A DNA stretch of 64,000 bases from Halictus rubicundus (taxonomy: Eukaryota > Arthropoda > Insecta > Hymenoptera > Halictidae), in assembly GCF_050948215.1 (NCBI RefSeq), contig NC_135149.1, positions 9,715,001 to 9,779,000 of the forward strand, given 5' to 3'. A program made the position numbers and the translations under genes. Shown here piece by piece: positions 46,970-60,800 of the stretch (position 1 is its first letter; each line of letters opens with the position of its first letter). The notes beneath the pieces are model-generated. The model did no database searches. It worked only from the letters and a program-made list of their open reading frames with translations, and was not told where the DNA came from.

Positions 46970-49900
46970 ACTACACCTGCTCGGCCGCCGATAAGATTAT
47001 TTACAGCGCGAACGAAATCGTATTACACGCATCTGTGCACGGAAATTGGCACGAGCGTTACAGGACGAGGGTTCTAGATCCTGAAGAGACTGGAAATCGA
47101 TTTCGGTTCGTTTAAGAGAGCGTACGGGAGAGCACCCTTTCACCGGGCTATCGTTTTCGCCGTCCCTATACACCCGAGAAATTAATTACGGTCCTCCAGG
47201 CTCCGTTCGAGCAATCGAAACAACAAAAATACGCCGCGATTCCTATTCGGCCCTGCTTCGATGCAACTGCGATTCTGTTATGCCGAATGAAAAGCCCGGA
47301 ACTACGGGAAGAAATATTAAAAATTGTTTTGCTTAACCCCTTGTACGCCTCCAGACAGACTCGTGACAAGAATTTCGAGCAGATCTAACTAAATGCCTAT
47401 GTTATTAATTTTCTTTGAATCAAAATAAAATTCTACTTTGTTATTTGTCTACATATCCGTATAAAAAATATAAACTTCCGTGTTTCTTTTAAGAAATAAT
47501 GAACGTCAAAGAAATTTTAATCACTGAAACCGAAAAAAGAATTGTAGTGCAAGGAGTTAAGGCCACAATAAATGACCTAAAAAGATCAATTAATTAAATT
47601 TCTTTCAGAAAAAAAAATTAATTTAGTCGCGTCGATTTGGTCATTTAACCAGGATGGATTAACTGTTAACAACGTTCCTGAAAATATTGACAGTGCCAAG
47701 ATCGAGGAAAATCTCTCAGACCCGAACTAATCTATTTACTGAAACGGAAACCGGCGAGTAAAACCCTTTAAATTGGAACAAAAATGAAAAGTCTGACGGT
47801 CCCGAGCATTTCCCAGATTACAAGACTACCGCACGCGCGTCAAGGATAGATATACAATACAATAAATACTTCGAACCCGGTAACATCAGTCGAATTACGA
47901 AGTTTATCCCATCGAACGGTCCCCCTCCCATCGGTGTTTCGTTCCCCTTGATGTAATTGCGACAGGATGGGCTGCACGTGTTACTCTTGTCGGGTCTGCA
48001 ATCCAATTTCAATATTATCGGACAAATATTCTTGGCACGTGAGAGAGAACACGGAGGCGATGTGACACGTCGAAGTACTTAGTCGATTGGCGTGCGCTCG
48101 CCCGGCGAAATTCATGCGAATCACGGCCGATCGCAGCATAAAGAATAAACAGGAAACCCTTCCTGTTAAAACGGCGCACGACGAGAAGCACTGTTAAACG
48201 CTCTGGTTCTCCTGCGACGTTAATTTACGAGCGAGCGGTGATCGTTAATCAGTCGAAACGGCGAATGCAGGTTTCGTATTTGCAAGCCACCCATAAACCA
48301 CCCTTAAACCGCAGAGATCCGCGTTGACCGAGTGAAGGACGATAATCGAATGTTTGAAACTTAATTACGTCGGATGAACACACCCTCTGTCGGCCGAAAT
48401 CGGGGTTCTTCAGCGTTCCGTTCACCAGAGGCGACGTGGAAATCCGCCCGAATTTTGGGGACCTGTAAATCCAATGGCTCGGATTTGTTGATGCCTGATT
48501 GGCTGACTGTGATTCTGCTGACCGGAAAATAGTTGTTCCCTTTTTGGAGAGTTCGAGAAGGGTTTGGTTTTTTTTTAAAGACTACGCAGGACCAGTTGTG
48601 CTCACTATTTTGTCTAGGAGTTTTTGGGGATTTTTTATCAAAATTTGTGCTTCATTATTGCGATTTTTGAAGTGGTCCATTTTGTTCAACATTCATTGTG
48701 CATTTTTTAAACTGGTTCATTATCTTTGACCATTTTTTGGCATTCATTGAGGAAGCTAATATTACATGAGAAAAAAGAAAACATTTGAATTTGTGTGATG
48801 TAACTGAGAAGAATGTTGGTTAGTAGGTTGGATATTTTTTTTTAGATATTTTTTAAACTGTTTGATTATTGAAGGCTTGACATGATTCCAATATTTGAGA
48901 AAGCAAATATTTAATGGTAAAAAGAAAGCAGATATTTTATATTGGTATGATGTACAAATACTGTCTATCTTGTTGGACCATGTTTAAGCATTTTCTAAAT
49001 TGCATCATTAATGCATTCTCGAAAAGGGAATTGATTAATTGTTATAAAATATTTTAACAAAACTACAACTACAGTGAAATATAAAATAATTACTGCATGG
49101 CGAACAGTATAGTAGTATTAAAATTGAGTTGGATAACAATTGAATAATCCTATGACATACAAATGCACATTGTCCACTGAAGCAGCAAATTTACATTCGT
49201 GAAGACCTGGATGGAAAACTATGCAAACTCTGAGCACTCTAGAAGACACATGAGTGTGCCATACACGAGTTATGCAACTTGTGGACACTTCGTTACGTTA
49301 CTGCTGCCTAAACTGCAGTTCGTTATGCAAATTCAAACTTATGAAATCGGGGAAACACTAACGAGGAAGATGGTATTCTTTCTTCGAATATTACCATTTC
49401 AAACAAGTTTCCTGCATAATCTTTAATATTCGTTTCCTTATAACAATGAATCGTGTATTCATTTTCCTTGCATAACTGATAGAAATAAATCTGACAAAAA
49501 TTCTAATGTGTATCAAGATCAAAACTTTGTATTTATTATCCTGTAATTGTTTAGAAGTTTGAAAGTAAACACTATCCAAGAGGATTTTAATTTGTAATTA
49601 AATATTACCATTTTTAAAAAAGATTCTTGCGTAATATTTATATTTTGTTATTATAATTTATTATACAAAAAACATGTTCATAAAAATCAAATAAACATTT
49701 AAGAGCTTCAAAATGAAGATTAAAGAAGAAGACTTGATTCTTTCCTTAAACATTGTCAGTTTAAAAACAGATTCTTGTAAAATCTCTCGTTTTCATCTTT
49801 TTTTACAGCTCACAAAAATAAATCATCTAAAAATACTGAAATTAAACACGATCAGAAATACATTCTCATTATCATGTACTTAAATATTTTATTCTTCCAC

Positions 49901-51834
49901 TAAACATTATCATTTTAAAAGGCGTTTCTCGTCCAATCTCCAATTTTCAGCTTCTTTTCCCAACCCGTAAAATAAACTCCAGCAAAAATACATAAACTCG
50001 CCAAGGCTAGGAGCACGTACGCGTTATCTTGTAAATTCTTAAGGGCCCGGAAGTAGCACGATGATTAAATTATAAGTGAATAAGTTATTCCGGCGTCGTT
50101 CGTTCTCACGTGAAATTTCATTTGAGTTTGCACGCACGTTACGAATATACTCCAGGTTAATTTCTCAATTAATTAATCCCCGCTTGCTACAAAGACACGC
50201 CATCCGGGAGAGTAGGCCCGAGAGAGAATTTAATAGCGGTTACCAAGTCAAAATCCCGTGCAAAAGCGGGCGAGAATGTCAGTCACATATTCTGCAAAAG
50301 CCGCCGGCGTAAACGAGTATCGTTAGCTTCGTTAGCATTCGAACTCCGTTGCGGATTTGCTCGATGCTGGTTGCCACTCCCGGCCGCCTATGGTTGCCCG
50401 CAAAAATGTTAATCACCTTCCGGCGCACGTCATTTAATTGCTGGTTAAGAACCCCCCTGCGAACCGGTGAGTTCCGAAGATGTTCAGTGGCTTGAACAAT
50501 TAGATCGTCAGCGATGTAACTCATGGTTCGTTAAGAACGATATTTGACCTAATTCGCGTTAAGGTATTCTCGAAATGAAACGGCGCGGGAAATTTCATTA
50601 GAAACTGGAAACGCAAGCAGCTCGTTACCGCCTTAGTTGCGATGCTATTGCATCCGCGAAACTCAAAACCATATTGCTTGCTGATACTACAAATCCTTGA
50701 CGTGCTGTCTTCGGAGACGCTATTTGTCTTCTCCTCATTAACCTAAGTGAAACATTTATTTCGGATTTGGTGTTAAGTCGTTTACTTTCTCTTGAAAAAT
50801 GCTGACGTGTTAAATAATTTATCATATATACTCCCTCAAATTAGTAAAAAGTAATTGTGTACCTTGGATAAAGAATTGTGCCTCTTTAAATGAGTTTGTC
50901 TCTTCCAAAGGGGATTGAATAATTTTGGTGCGGAAGTGTAATGAAGAACACTAAATGAACTGAGATACATTTAGAGATACATTTTTTTCATAGCTGAATT
51001 TTTTAGTTTATTATACAATGTTCAAATCTGTATATAACATCGACGAAAATAATTATTCCTCTAGATCGTCGTACATTAATGCAACAATTTTCTATGGAAT
51101 CTTAGTACATTTTATGTATTACTGTTTTAAAAATTATCATTAACATAACTTCGAACTAAACTGTGAATTTTTAACAATTACAGTGAGCGTGGACGTCTTA
51201 AGAATAATCAGTCGGCATTAAATTTGATATAGTTTGGTCGTATGTGTTATCTCGGTTGGAATAATTGGCCATTTAATTAATCAGTGTCAAATAGAGGTCG
51301 AATTGCGCCGTAGCTATTTTCGCGTTGAATACATGCTCGGGCCAGTAAGGGTAAATTAATCGAACAATAAATTGTTTACCATTGCAATCGCATGTCAAAG
51401 TATGCGTAGTTTGCATATTCATTCGCTCATACATGTACATAGCTTGCAAATAGCCTTCAATATGTTCGATTAAATCCTAATTCTAGGGATGAGACGTGAG
51501 AACCTTGCGGATATACCCCAATTTACATAGCCCACTGATGCGATACCTAAACCGTATAGCGCGGCGTTAAACTGAGGCCACCATGGAAGCCGTAGTTACA
51601 CGAACACCGTCAATTGACCAAAGACAAAACCTGGAGGATCCTATCAGGCGCAAAGCTTCTAATTACCATTACCGAAAACACTTTAATTAAGCATCCATTC
51701 TTACCTTACCCTTCCATTACGCTCGACAAAGTGGCATAATTTCCATTTCTGGACAAGTGCATCCTAGATCAAACAAATAATTGCACAATTAAGAAATCTA
51801 TGACTAAACACGTACAAAAATTATTTAGATAATG
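46970..51834. other. long gene-free stretch
   Basis: GC-richer islands (46970-47380, 47740-48500, 50000-50560) alternate with AT-rich DNA (48560-49980). Open frames in the islands overlap on both strands without known motifs. At 51700-51715 the minus strand has a donor-like AAG|GTAAGA with 39 open bases behind an acceptor-like CTTGTCCAG, too short to call. Confidence 0.4.
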
Positions 51835-51970
51835 CTAATAACTAGACTGTGGATTTTATTCAGTTATTCAGTTATAAAAATGGGCAGTTCAAATAAACAG
51901 TAAAGACATTTAAAGAATTTAGAAACACCTTCGCATTATTTTCAACTCCTTAAAACTATTAAAAAGAAAC
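51835..51970 (+). repeat. interspersed repeat fragment, copy 2
   Basis: It shares AATAAnTAGACTGTGGATTT with 60669-60800, then a TATAAAAATGGGCAGTTC-like block, a CATTTAAAGAATTTAGAAAC block and TTAAAACTATTAAAAAGAAA. The order is the same in both. This points to a dispersed repeat family; the ends are not visible. Confidence 0.65.
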
Positions 51971-54900
51971 CTAAATGTCTATGTGGATCCTATATCTTGT
52001 AATTAATCCAATTTTTATTTTCCATAGTAAATTTGAATTTCCATTGCTAAATCAAAGTGATCCGAAAAAAGTAACTTGAATAAAAATGATCCTAATATCA
52101 CGACTGTATATTGATACTATTTTAAAAATTACTTGACAATAAATTTCACTCTGACTCAGCCAAAGTTGAACAAATAATAATAAAGACTTTACATAACAAA
52201 TTCGTCCTAATCTGAATAAAGCGAATAAAATAAAAAGCAATCTGTTTTAAATAAAAATGAACAAACCGCGATCATCACCAACGTCACACCAGTAATCTTA
52301 TCATTGAAAATTCTGTTTTTCCCGTTCCTTTTGTTGGAAGCACTTTTTGTGCACGGGGCAGTACATGCACCGGTAATATCTGCTAATGGTTTTTTGAAAA
52401 AAAAATACCGTCGATACGTGAGGTTTTTCGCGATCGGGAAGCACACACGAATATATTTCCAAACCTATACTATCCCTTCCCAACCATTGCCGCTCAATGA
52501 GATTCGCGATAATTGCGGGCCAAGCAATTTTTGTACGAACCACTCCTCTCTCTCGGTCGCCACTCAAGTCGCCGCGGAACCGCTGAATAAATCCAGTGTC
52601 GGATTGAAATGGCCGCGTCTGTAAACGAGGTTAGCCTGCTCTCTTTATTTTCTTTTTTCCTTTTTCCGACCGACGCTCTTCATGGGGAAATGGGAGCAGC
52701 GGAAAAATTCGCTATTCTGTATGTCCGTCGGGGAAACCTCTTGCCAGATAATTTGAAGGTAAATTGTTGCAATTAACCGCGGCGGGTCGCCGCCAGATTC
52801 TCTGATTACCATTTCCACGGGCTGCCACAAATGATTGTACAATAATCCGGATTCGCGAGGAATGGTCTGGTCGATCCGGTTTCTCGACATTCTCGAAATT
52901 AATTGACGAGGAATTCCTCTCGTGCCGGGGGCTGAAAGCGGTTCCTTCGAAATGCATTTATTTACCCTTTCTCTTCTTCAGATCCCTCGCGAATTTTCTT
53001 TTTATTTTTCGTTCCAGTCAATGGTGCTTCTGTGTCGCTTATTTTCTGCAGTATTTCTGAAAGCGTGCTTTGCTACCCCTTTTTATGTGTGCTTTAGAAA
53101 AATGTTTTAATAGACTGAAGATTGAGGATTGTGAGTAGCATCGATACTTGAGAATCGTTAGTATCAATTAGCCAGCGGACATTTATAAAAAATAAAAATT
53201 TCACGAGTTTCAAGATACAGGAGTTAAATTAAAATGTATTTCCTCTCTTAACAGTCTTAATACATTGAAAGTATTCTAAGAATACATTCACATTCTTTTT
53301 CAGCCTTCACTGTCTTGTATTTCACTTACCTGCTATCTTGATCTGCTATCTTGAAAAGTATGTTTAAAAAAAATTCATAAATATATCTTTAAATGATCGT
53401 AAGCCACATACATTTTATACTTGGATAAAAGCTCCGCCCGTCCGAGGGGTGAAATCATAGTTATTCATTTCGTAGAATTTAAAAGAAAACGCTACGTTTA
53501 GTACGATTTAAGACAAAAAGCCACGTTTCGTAAAATTTTACGCAGACGGCGGAAAGAAATATAATTGCTCTAGAGTTTGAATGTCCGAGGTCTCGGGGCT
53601 TGGAAAAAAATTCGCACTCGTCCAACCGCGGAAAAATCCGGGAACAGACGATACTTTTTTATTACAAAAAAAAAAAAAAGAAAGAAAACCATTAGAGGAT
53701 AACGGCGGCGGTTCGCTGTACGGTTCAAGCGCGTCGAGGATATTGAGTAATAATAAAGTTTTCGCCAGAGGCTCGAGTCGGGTCGATTTAACTTGTGCAG
53801 ACCGAGTTTTTACGCGCACGGGGACCTTATTTGTTGCCCGACGAGAGAAGTAATAATCTCGATTGTTGCGATTTCATTAGCCCTAAGCGGACTTCGTTGA
53901 GCGGAAGTGTCGCGTGGAAACTAGATCCGTATCTTTTAATAGGTTATTTCGAGTTTCGTTTCTTATATGAAATATGATTTGCAGAAAGAGAGAGAGAGAG
54001 AAGGAGAGATCTTTGGGCACTTTCTTGGATATGGTGATTTCGTTAGTACCATGCTATGCTGTTTTATTCTGGCGAAGCTGGTAGTGCCGGCTACTCGCCG
54101 TATGCATAATCAGCTCGCGGAAATGCAAATGGAAATTTCGAATGGAAACGTGGTGGTAATTACGAAATTGTTCTAAGCACAACACTCAGGCCAAATTGAG
54201 TTCGCTTTTCCTCTTATGCTCGTACATTGTAATTCGTGTCAGAATAATGTAAAGTAATGTAGAACATGAATTATCGTTACATGCGTATTATATACATAAT
54301 AATCGAGAATAAAATATCATAAATTATAAATGAAAATTCATGGTCAGAAAGCACTAAACGGAAAGATTCTTATTCGAATAATTCTGCAATATTCATTGAT
54401 AAATATTCAAAATGATTAAGGAACGATTAAATATCCACATTTTGTAAAGTGACAAGCAATTATTCGTGATTGTGAGACTGAATTAATAGGTTAAATACAA
54501 AACTGAAAATACGTTAGAAAAACCTCAGAATATTGTTATGATATTATTATTTGACTTTTTGAGACGATTGGCTAAGAAATTACATTTTCATGTATCTTCG
54601 GTTTCGTACAATTGACTTGGACAATTTTTACGTTGCATAAGGTGATTATTTAAGTACTGTATGGTGATTGTTTAAGTAAAAGTGAAGCTTTTCTATGAAG
54701 CACTAATGAGTAAACTCACCATATGTGTATCAGTTTCTGTGTCAAATCCAATTTTCGATAGCTCACATTTTATTTCCAGCGATCTGACGATTTAAGTTTC
54801 CACATGACCGACTTTATCGGGCTGACCACAATTATACTATTATTCTCGAACCCCGATAACAGTCTGTAAACACGGCCAGCCAATTAGAGGTTGCAACAAA

Positions 54901-55030
54901 ACTAACAAGCCCCGCGTCAGTTGCTGTTTTCCCCTGGAAATTCGAAAAGCGTTTTACCATTGCACTACACTGTTCTCTGTTACCAAAAGAATAAAATACC
55001 AAAGTATTCTCTGGTTTCACGCATGCATAA
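51971..55030. other. gene-free stretch
   Basis: A GC-rich island at 52490-52960 and another at 53540-54180 carry overlapping frames on both strands. A run of A at 53666-53678 and a GA run at 53983-54003 are the only simple repeats. At 53327-53345 the minus strand has a perfect donor-like GCAG|GTAAGTG after a duplicated AAGATAGCAG, but no open exon. I see no gene. Confidence 0.4.
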
Positions 55031-55090
55031 GGGATTTTCGACTGCTGTGATCGGCACGAGCGAAACAAACGCAACGCTTGCGGATATTTT
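55031..55090 (+). repeat. local duplication, copy 1 (partner 56062-56126)
   Basis: GCATAAGGGATTTTCGAC, then TGTGATCGGCACGAGCGAAA, CAAACGCAACG and GGATATTTT recur as GCATAATAAATTTTCGAC, TGTGATCGACACGGGCGAAG, CAAACGCCACG and GGATATTTT about 1 kb to the right. Confidence 0.7.
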
Positions 55091-55173
55091 ATGAAACCGT
55101 CATGAGTAGACTACGAATTTTTATGCAAAACAAACATTACAGTCTCTACTCGATATATGTCCCAAAAATCCAG

Positions 55174-55716
55174 CCGATAATTGTCCCAGATCTAGCCCCA
55201 CTGCTGCGGGGTATACGTCGCCGAGGAGTGTAAACACAATACGGATTGGGTATATCGATGCGAGTCCAGGAGACCCCTACTAATCCAATAAAACTACTTC
55301 TTTATTTTTCATTATTTTTTTTTATTTCATTTTTTTACTTTCACCGATATATTCGTGGCATTTTCTAATGAAAATGACGCCAAATATGATATCATTCCGA
55401 TGACATTTGCTTGTGTATGAGCGATGAAAGTTACTTTCCATTACAAATATATTAACGGAAAATTAGTGTAAATATGATCCGAATTTTACCGTGTTTGGTA
55501 TCATTTTAATCAGAAAAATCCCACAAGTATATTAGTGAAAGTCTGATAAAAAATAATTAAGATTAAAGAAGTTTAATTTTTTATTTGTAGGCCTAAGCTC
55601 ACGCGGACCATTGAAGTGTGCCGACGCGGCAGCCGCGACTCTTTCACATATGCTGTCCTTTTCTACGTTCGGCAGTGGAGCAAAGAATAGTATCTTCTAA
55701 CCGATAATTGTCCCAG
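55174..55716 (+). repeat. block bounded by a 16-bp direct repeat
   Basis: CCGATAATTGTCCCAG occurs exactly at 55174-55189 and again at 55701-55716, 527 bp apart. Between them is an AT-rich stretch and a GC-richer edge. A further degenerate half (CGATATATGTCCCA) lies just left of the first copy. It could be a small insertion flanked by a target repeat, or one more local duplication. Confidence 0.5.
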
Positions 55717-56061
55717 GCCAGACCGTGTTTTGGACATATCTCGAGACTGTACATAGAGTACAGTATATACAGACTGTACATGGAAATATGTAAGAACATG
55801 TTTATTTCTTCCCTTAATCCCTTGACATACAAAGATGTCTCGGATACGTCATGTGTTTCTTATGGCATTGTGCACCTGGAAGTAAAAAAATTGTCCAATA
55901 TTTTCAATAACTTCACTTGAACGTATGGATTTTGTAACTCTATACGCTTTGAAGTACCTCAATTTTTCCGGAATTTAGAAAGATCCACTAGATCCATAGA
56001 AAGTTTTGCATTCGATTCGCTAATTTCTCTCATAAATACATAAAATCCTCGGTAGTTACGT

Positions 56062-56126
56062 GCATAATAAATTTTCGACGGGAACACTGTGATCGACACG
56101 GGCGAAGCAAACGCCACGGATATTTT
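56062..56126 (+). repeat. local duplication, copy 2 (partner 55031-55090)
   Basis: See 55031-55090. In this copy the sequence is covered by a 98-codon plus-strand frame. The frame is not kept in the partner copy, so I do not treat it as a gene. Confidence 0.7.
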
Positions 56127-57997
56127 CTTCCTCGCTGGTCCAGAATTATGGGATGAAGTTAATAGGAAGGAATTTAGAGCGCCGGTGGTAAAACTTTGCC
56201 AGAAAAGTATACGATACGAAACAGGGCCGAGCAATCTGCATAAAATGATAACGGCCATTATAAAGAACGCTGTCCTCGCGAACGCACAATGCAACCGCGT
56301 TACTTTATATTTGCCATTACGGGGAGAGGAGAAGCCAGCGATGAAAATTACAAGCGGCGCCGACGGCATAAAAATAGAACTTTGAACCGAACGGAAAAAG
56401 TTGTGCCACGAACGTGAGACGTAGTCTTCGTCGTCGTCGTCGTCGGCCGAGAGTGTATTTAAAAAGGCTTAGCGACTCGCGCGGTTATAAATTAAACAGC
56501 GCTTCTCGGTGCTCTCGCCGACGCCATTAGTCGGCACCAAGAGAACGATTACGGGGCCTTCTTTCTTCTTTTTTTCCTTTCGTTTTTTATTTTGGCCTTA
56601 ATGTTGCAACTACTCTGCAGAGCCCTCCTGCGAATTGTAGAACCCCACGGTCGTTATCAGCTGAACGTTTTATCGCAGCTACAAGACTGCCATTTGCAAC
56701 TTATCCGAGATACGCCGCACCACACCGCCTGTAAACGCCGTTGTTAATCTTGGAATTATTCGCGCCGGAATTGAATTTTCGCGAGCAGAACTTTTCTGCA
56801 ATTAGAGCGCCCCTTCGCTTAGCCTTCTAGTGGGCGGTACGGATTTTAAGGAAACTCGTCGGGGGAATTTGTGATTGATGAGTGAATTAATGAATGTTGC
56901 ACGTGTTGATATTGTATGTATTAGTAGGCCGCGTAATTGTATGCGAAATAAGAATTGTCTGTATCAGTGGACAGGGTCAAGTGGTTTGATGAAAATTTAT
57001 TTCTGCTCTTAATAGTTTTAGTAAATTTAATATAACATTGTTTCTTGTTGTTTGTAGCGACCATGGTGCGTGGGAACGTTGGAATTTTCGGACGCGGAAA
57101 TTCCATCCTTTTCAAGTGCTTGCCGTAGGAGGTCGGGTAGAGAGCCTGGTCATTTAAGTGACGATTGCCAGAACCTCGGCCCGACCGTTACAGCATCCTC
57201 AAGAGTAACGTTCCCGGATGCAGTTGTTTTGGGGGAGGAAACTTTCTCCATGCCCTTGCGGGGGTGGAGAACCTCTCCCGTTATTTTAATGGTCTTTGGG
57301 GACTTTATTACACGCGCCCTCAGGTTAGCAGGAAGGTTAGAAAGCTACGAATGTTCGGACTAGACGCATCGCGTTACGTTTGCGACCCGTTATTTCCTTG
57401 CGACATACATGTAGCATTTTCTCATTGACATCTTCATCGTATTGAACAGTTCTAATACCAAACGCGAGTTAAAACATTCATTTTCTACCTCCATATCCTA
57501 TATGTTATTTGACATTTTCACTGTTTCGCACTTCGTTGGCTGATTTGTTTAGTAAATGCATAATATGTGCATTTTTTATGTTGGTTGCTGCAATCTTCAA
57601 TTTGAAATTTTTAGAGAATCTAGTACCATAATATATTCGTATGTAAGCGAAAAATAATCTTGAAATATCGAATGGAACTGTTCGAACGCGGATTTCAGAA
57701 GCGATACGCGGACGATTGTTCCACCCAAGGTTGTAAATCTTGGGACCGGTTGGATCGCGGATGCGTCACTCCCGATACCGCCGATATTTACTGTCGGCCA
57801 AATTAATATTGAACAGCCGTTTCAATATTCGAATGATTAGATTGATTAGGAAGCGCGTTTCATCCCAGATCTGCTAGAGGATTCGTCAGTAAGGCTGATC
57901 TAGCAGGCCCTGCCTAGACGCGTCGGTTCTCGTCTCGTGTGATTCGTTGTGTGTGTACGATTGCGAGAGCGTTTCGCGTCGGATCTTGACGGACTGA
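56127..57997. other. gene-free stretch with GC-rich islands
   Basis: A GC-rich island runs 56140-56860, with a TCG trinucleotide run at 56424-56446. A second island runs 57060-57420, and a third starts near 57660. Open frames overlap on both strands and show no known motif. Confidence 0.4.
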
Positions 57998-58086
57998 GAT
58001 CCGTTTGCGATTAGCGTTGGATATCGGCCGATGCGATCCGTGTGACTAGTATTGGATATCGGCCGATGCGATCCGTTTGCGACTAG
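57998..58086 (+). repeat. ~36-bp tandem repeat, about 2.4 copies
   Basis: GATCCGTTTGCGATTAGC and TTGGATATCGGCCGATGC form the unit, with starts at 57998, 58035 and 58070 (periods 37 and 35). The third copy is partial. The copies are very similar, so this duplication is young compared with the other arrays. Confidence 0.85.
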
Positions 58087-58089
58087 ACT

Positions 58090-58280
58090 AAGAACTGAAT
58101 GTATAACAGTTTGAGTAAAACTCGAGAATGATGTCGATTTTCAGTTCTTCCGTCTCGTGAGGCTCCTCTATGTATTGAGAGGGCGGTCCTCATGGAAGAG
58201 GAAGTGCACTGATTGGTTCTGCTGAATGCTGCATTACCCAATCAGCGCATCCTTGAATGATTGTCACCTTGATTAGGTGA
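58090..58280. other. hairpin-rich block
   Basis: Three inverted repeats follow each other. AAGAACTGAA at 58090 pairs with TTCAGTTCTT at 58140-58149, with an inner TGAGT/ACTCG stem. GTGCACTGATTGG at 58204-58216 pairs with CCAATCAGCGCAT at 58238-58250, with one mismatch and one G-U pair. TCACCT pairs with AGGTGA near 58265-58280. Together with the tandem repeat next door this looks like a structured or transposon-derived block. It resembles no microRNA that I know. Confidence 0.5.
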
Positions 58281-59403
58281 GCTAAGTTTGCCTTGCCCTG
58301 GAGAGCGTAAGCTGATGCCGATCTCTCAACAAGGCTGACCCTCGACACTTCAGAACAGTGCCTTTTGGTTTGGGTGATCCTTCGTAAGGACTTAATTTAT
58401 GACGTCTCGTAACCATAGCAAGTGAAAACAAACGAAAGGCAGGCTGTGACTTGAATGGTCGCCACATGTTGCACCGTGCCTAATCGTTGAAGGTTATCAC
58501 TTAGACACGAGCGTATCATAAATAATCGTCCGAAGGCAAACCATACTTGTACCGTTCCTTGCCACGGAATAGAACAAATCATACAACCCTATCAATTTTT
58601 GGATATTTTTTAAATGATGCTGTCAATCCAAGGTTCGGTCGAATTCCAAGAAAGTGTTTTGCCGAAATACTTCTCCCCCTTGGTAGTAAAAACATCCAAA
58701 ATTTGAACTCGATCGGTGGAGTAGTTACTGACAAAAATTAACGTGAAGTTGGCTTATTTCATATGAACCGGAAAAATGCTCACTTAACTCCTCATGATTT
58801 ATTTCACAACTACTAAACATTTATATTTATTATGTATCTAGTCTAGTGGCTAAATGTTACGGAAAAAAAAATAATATACATTTATTTCAATTTAAAATTA
58901 ATGAATAACATAAATATTTAGTAGACCTGTTTTGAAGACTTCCCTCAATTTCTTGAAACGAGGGATTAAATTGCTAGCGCTATAAGCGATTGAATATTTT
59001 CCTCCGGTAGCGTAGCTATCGCTAAATTCTCTCGATGGCCGAGTGTATACACATCCCCGTGATTTTAATCTTTCAACAGGCCGCGGTTACGTCTCCCCTA
59101 ACCGTCGTCTCGTAAACCGAGAAAGCATGGAGGAAACGTTGATTGGGGAACTTCCGTCTGGCACGTCGGCGCGGTTATGCTGTGCAACGAATTCCGTGGA
59201 CGCCTGCTGTCGGATGAATCCCATTTTACAAGCCATTAGCATAAGATTGACGCCCGCCATTACCGCTTAATTCCTCGGCCTACTATACGCCCCTGATTAT
59301 TGCTCGAAGAGCCCGGTCGTTCACACCACGTCGCGACGGTAGGCTCAGACCTTCATTCAGACATTTCATTCATTCCTCAATCCCTCTCGCAGACTTGAAA
59401 CTT

Positions 59404-59484
59404 GGCCAATGGATCCGGACATTTGACATGCTTGATCAATGGAACCAGACGTTTGACATACTTGATCAATGAACCGAACATTTG
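59404..59484 (+). repeat. 30-bp tandem repeat, about 2.7 copies
   Basis: Units start at 59404 (GGCCAATGGATCC), 59434 (GATCAATGGAACC) and 59464 (GATCAATGAACC). Each continues GACATTTGACATGCTT or a close variant. The period is 30 bp. Confidence 0.85.
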
Positions 59485-60668
59485 CAAAAAAAAAACATGT
59501 GCAAAATAAAAATTCTTTGTAGGGATTATTCAATACCTTTTTAAAACTCTGACGATTGGAATTCTACGGATCTATTTTAGTCAATTATTCTAATAATCAT
59601 CTGTAATAATGCGATATAACATTATTTTTCACGTATGAAAGCTAATGAATAAACTGTTCGAATAAACTGAATCTTATTAGAATTTTTATAATAGAAATGT
59701 GTTCAAATGGTTAAAATAAATGAATGTTAAATTAAATTTAAAAAATAAATTTCTTTCTGTGGAAAATTAAAAAAAGTTTATTTAATAAAATTAAACAAGT
59801 AACTCCTCTCCATCAAAGAACATTCTATTTTCAACACACAAAATATTTTTACCATATAACGTCACAGTTTCTGTTACAAAAATATTTTTCTCCTATCGAA
59901 TGAAGGTAGAAAATTATTTCTGTAATTTTATAATGATCCTTGCATCCGTGGCGTTTTAAAAAAATCTTAAAATTACCAACATTTGGCAGTGCGAACAAGG
60001 AGAGCTACCGTGAACGGAAATATACTTTAGAAAATATATTTCCTAACCGAGCTTCGTGCAATCAAGTAACATTTCCCATGAACCCATTCTCAACCATAAT
60101 CAAACTCCCCGTTTAATGGAACACCGGGCAGATCATTAAAACACACATATTCGAGCGGAACTTCAATAATGGTTCAGCGAATCACGCGAGACGCCAGACG
60201 TCACATCCCATAAAGCAAAATTAAACAGCGTAATTGCTTTCCGACCGGCCGCGTCGCAAATATTTTCTGCAAGATCGCCTCGATCCAAAGAACCCACGAA
60301 TACATGTTTCCGAAGCACTATAAACTTCTTAATATCGCGAACCTTTTTTACGGCCTGTGACATAATACGCATTATGAAGAAGTGCGCAATTTACGGTCGC
60401 CTTCGCGCAGAATTTTATTAAATTTTCCACTAGCCTTCGAGACCGGAGTACTCTGATTAACATTCTATGTATATTATATTCTTCCATTCTCTAAAGTCTC
60501 ATTTCAGGGGCGGAATGAAATAATAAAGGTAGACAATGAATCAGAAACCCTATTTTTCGCTGGTTTTTATCGTGAGTTCTCGCAAAAACGTATTATTAAT
60601 CCTGGACCATGGTTATCGGTTAAAATCGTCAAAAGTTATTCGATCGAATAAATCAAGTGTCTACCGTA

Positions 60669-60800
60669 ATAATTATTAGACTGTGGATTTTATATACTTA
60701 TGACAAGAATAATTTAGTGCGATTTAAAACAATAAAAATATTAAAAGAATTTAAGAATGTCAATGTACTATTCTCAATTTGTTAAGATTATTAAAGAAAG
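60669..60800 (+). repeat. interspersed repeat fragment, copy 3
   Basis: It shares AATAATTATTAGACTGTGGA and the following block order with 51835-51970 and, more weakly, with 22862-22975. Confidence 0.6.

Noticed and set aside
46882..47115. Plus-strand frame of 77 codons
   Set aside because: It begins at GTG, is antisense to the candidate minus-strand exon, and has no recognised motif. At most one of the two strands is likely coding here.
56089..56385. 98-codon plus-strand frame
   Set aside because: It starts inside a duplicated block whose other copy does not keep the frame, and the opposite strand is open over the same bases.
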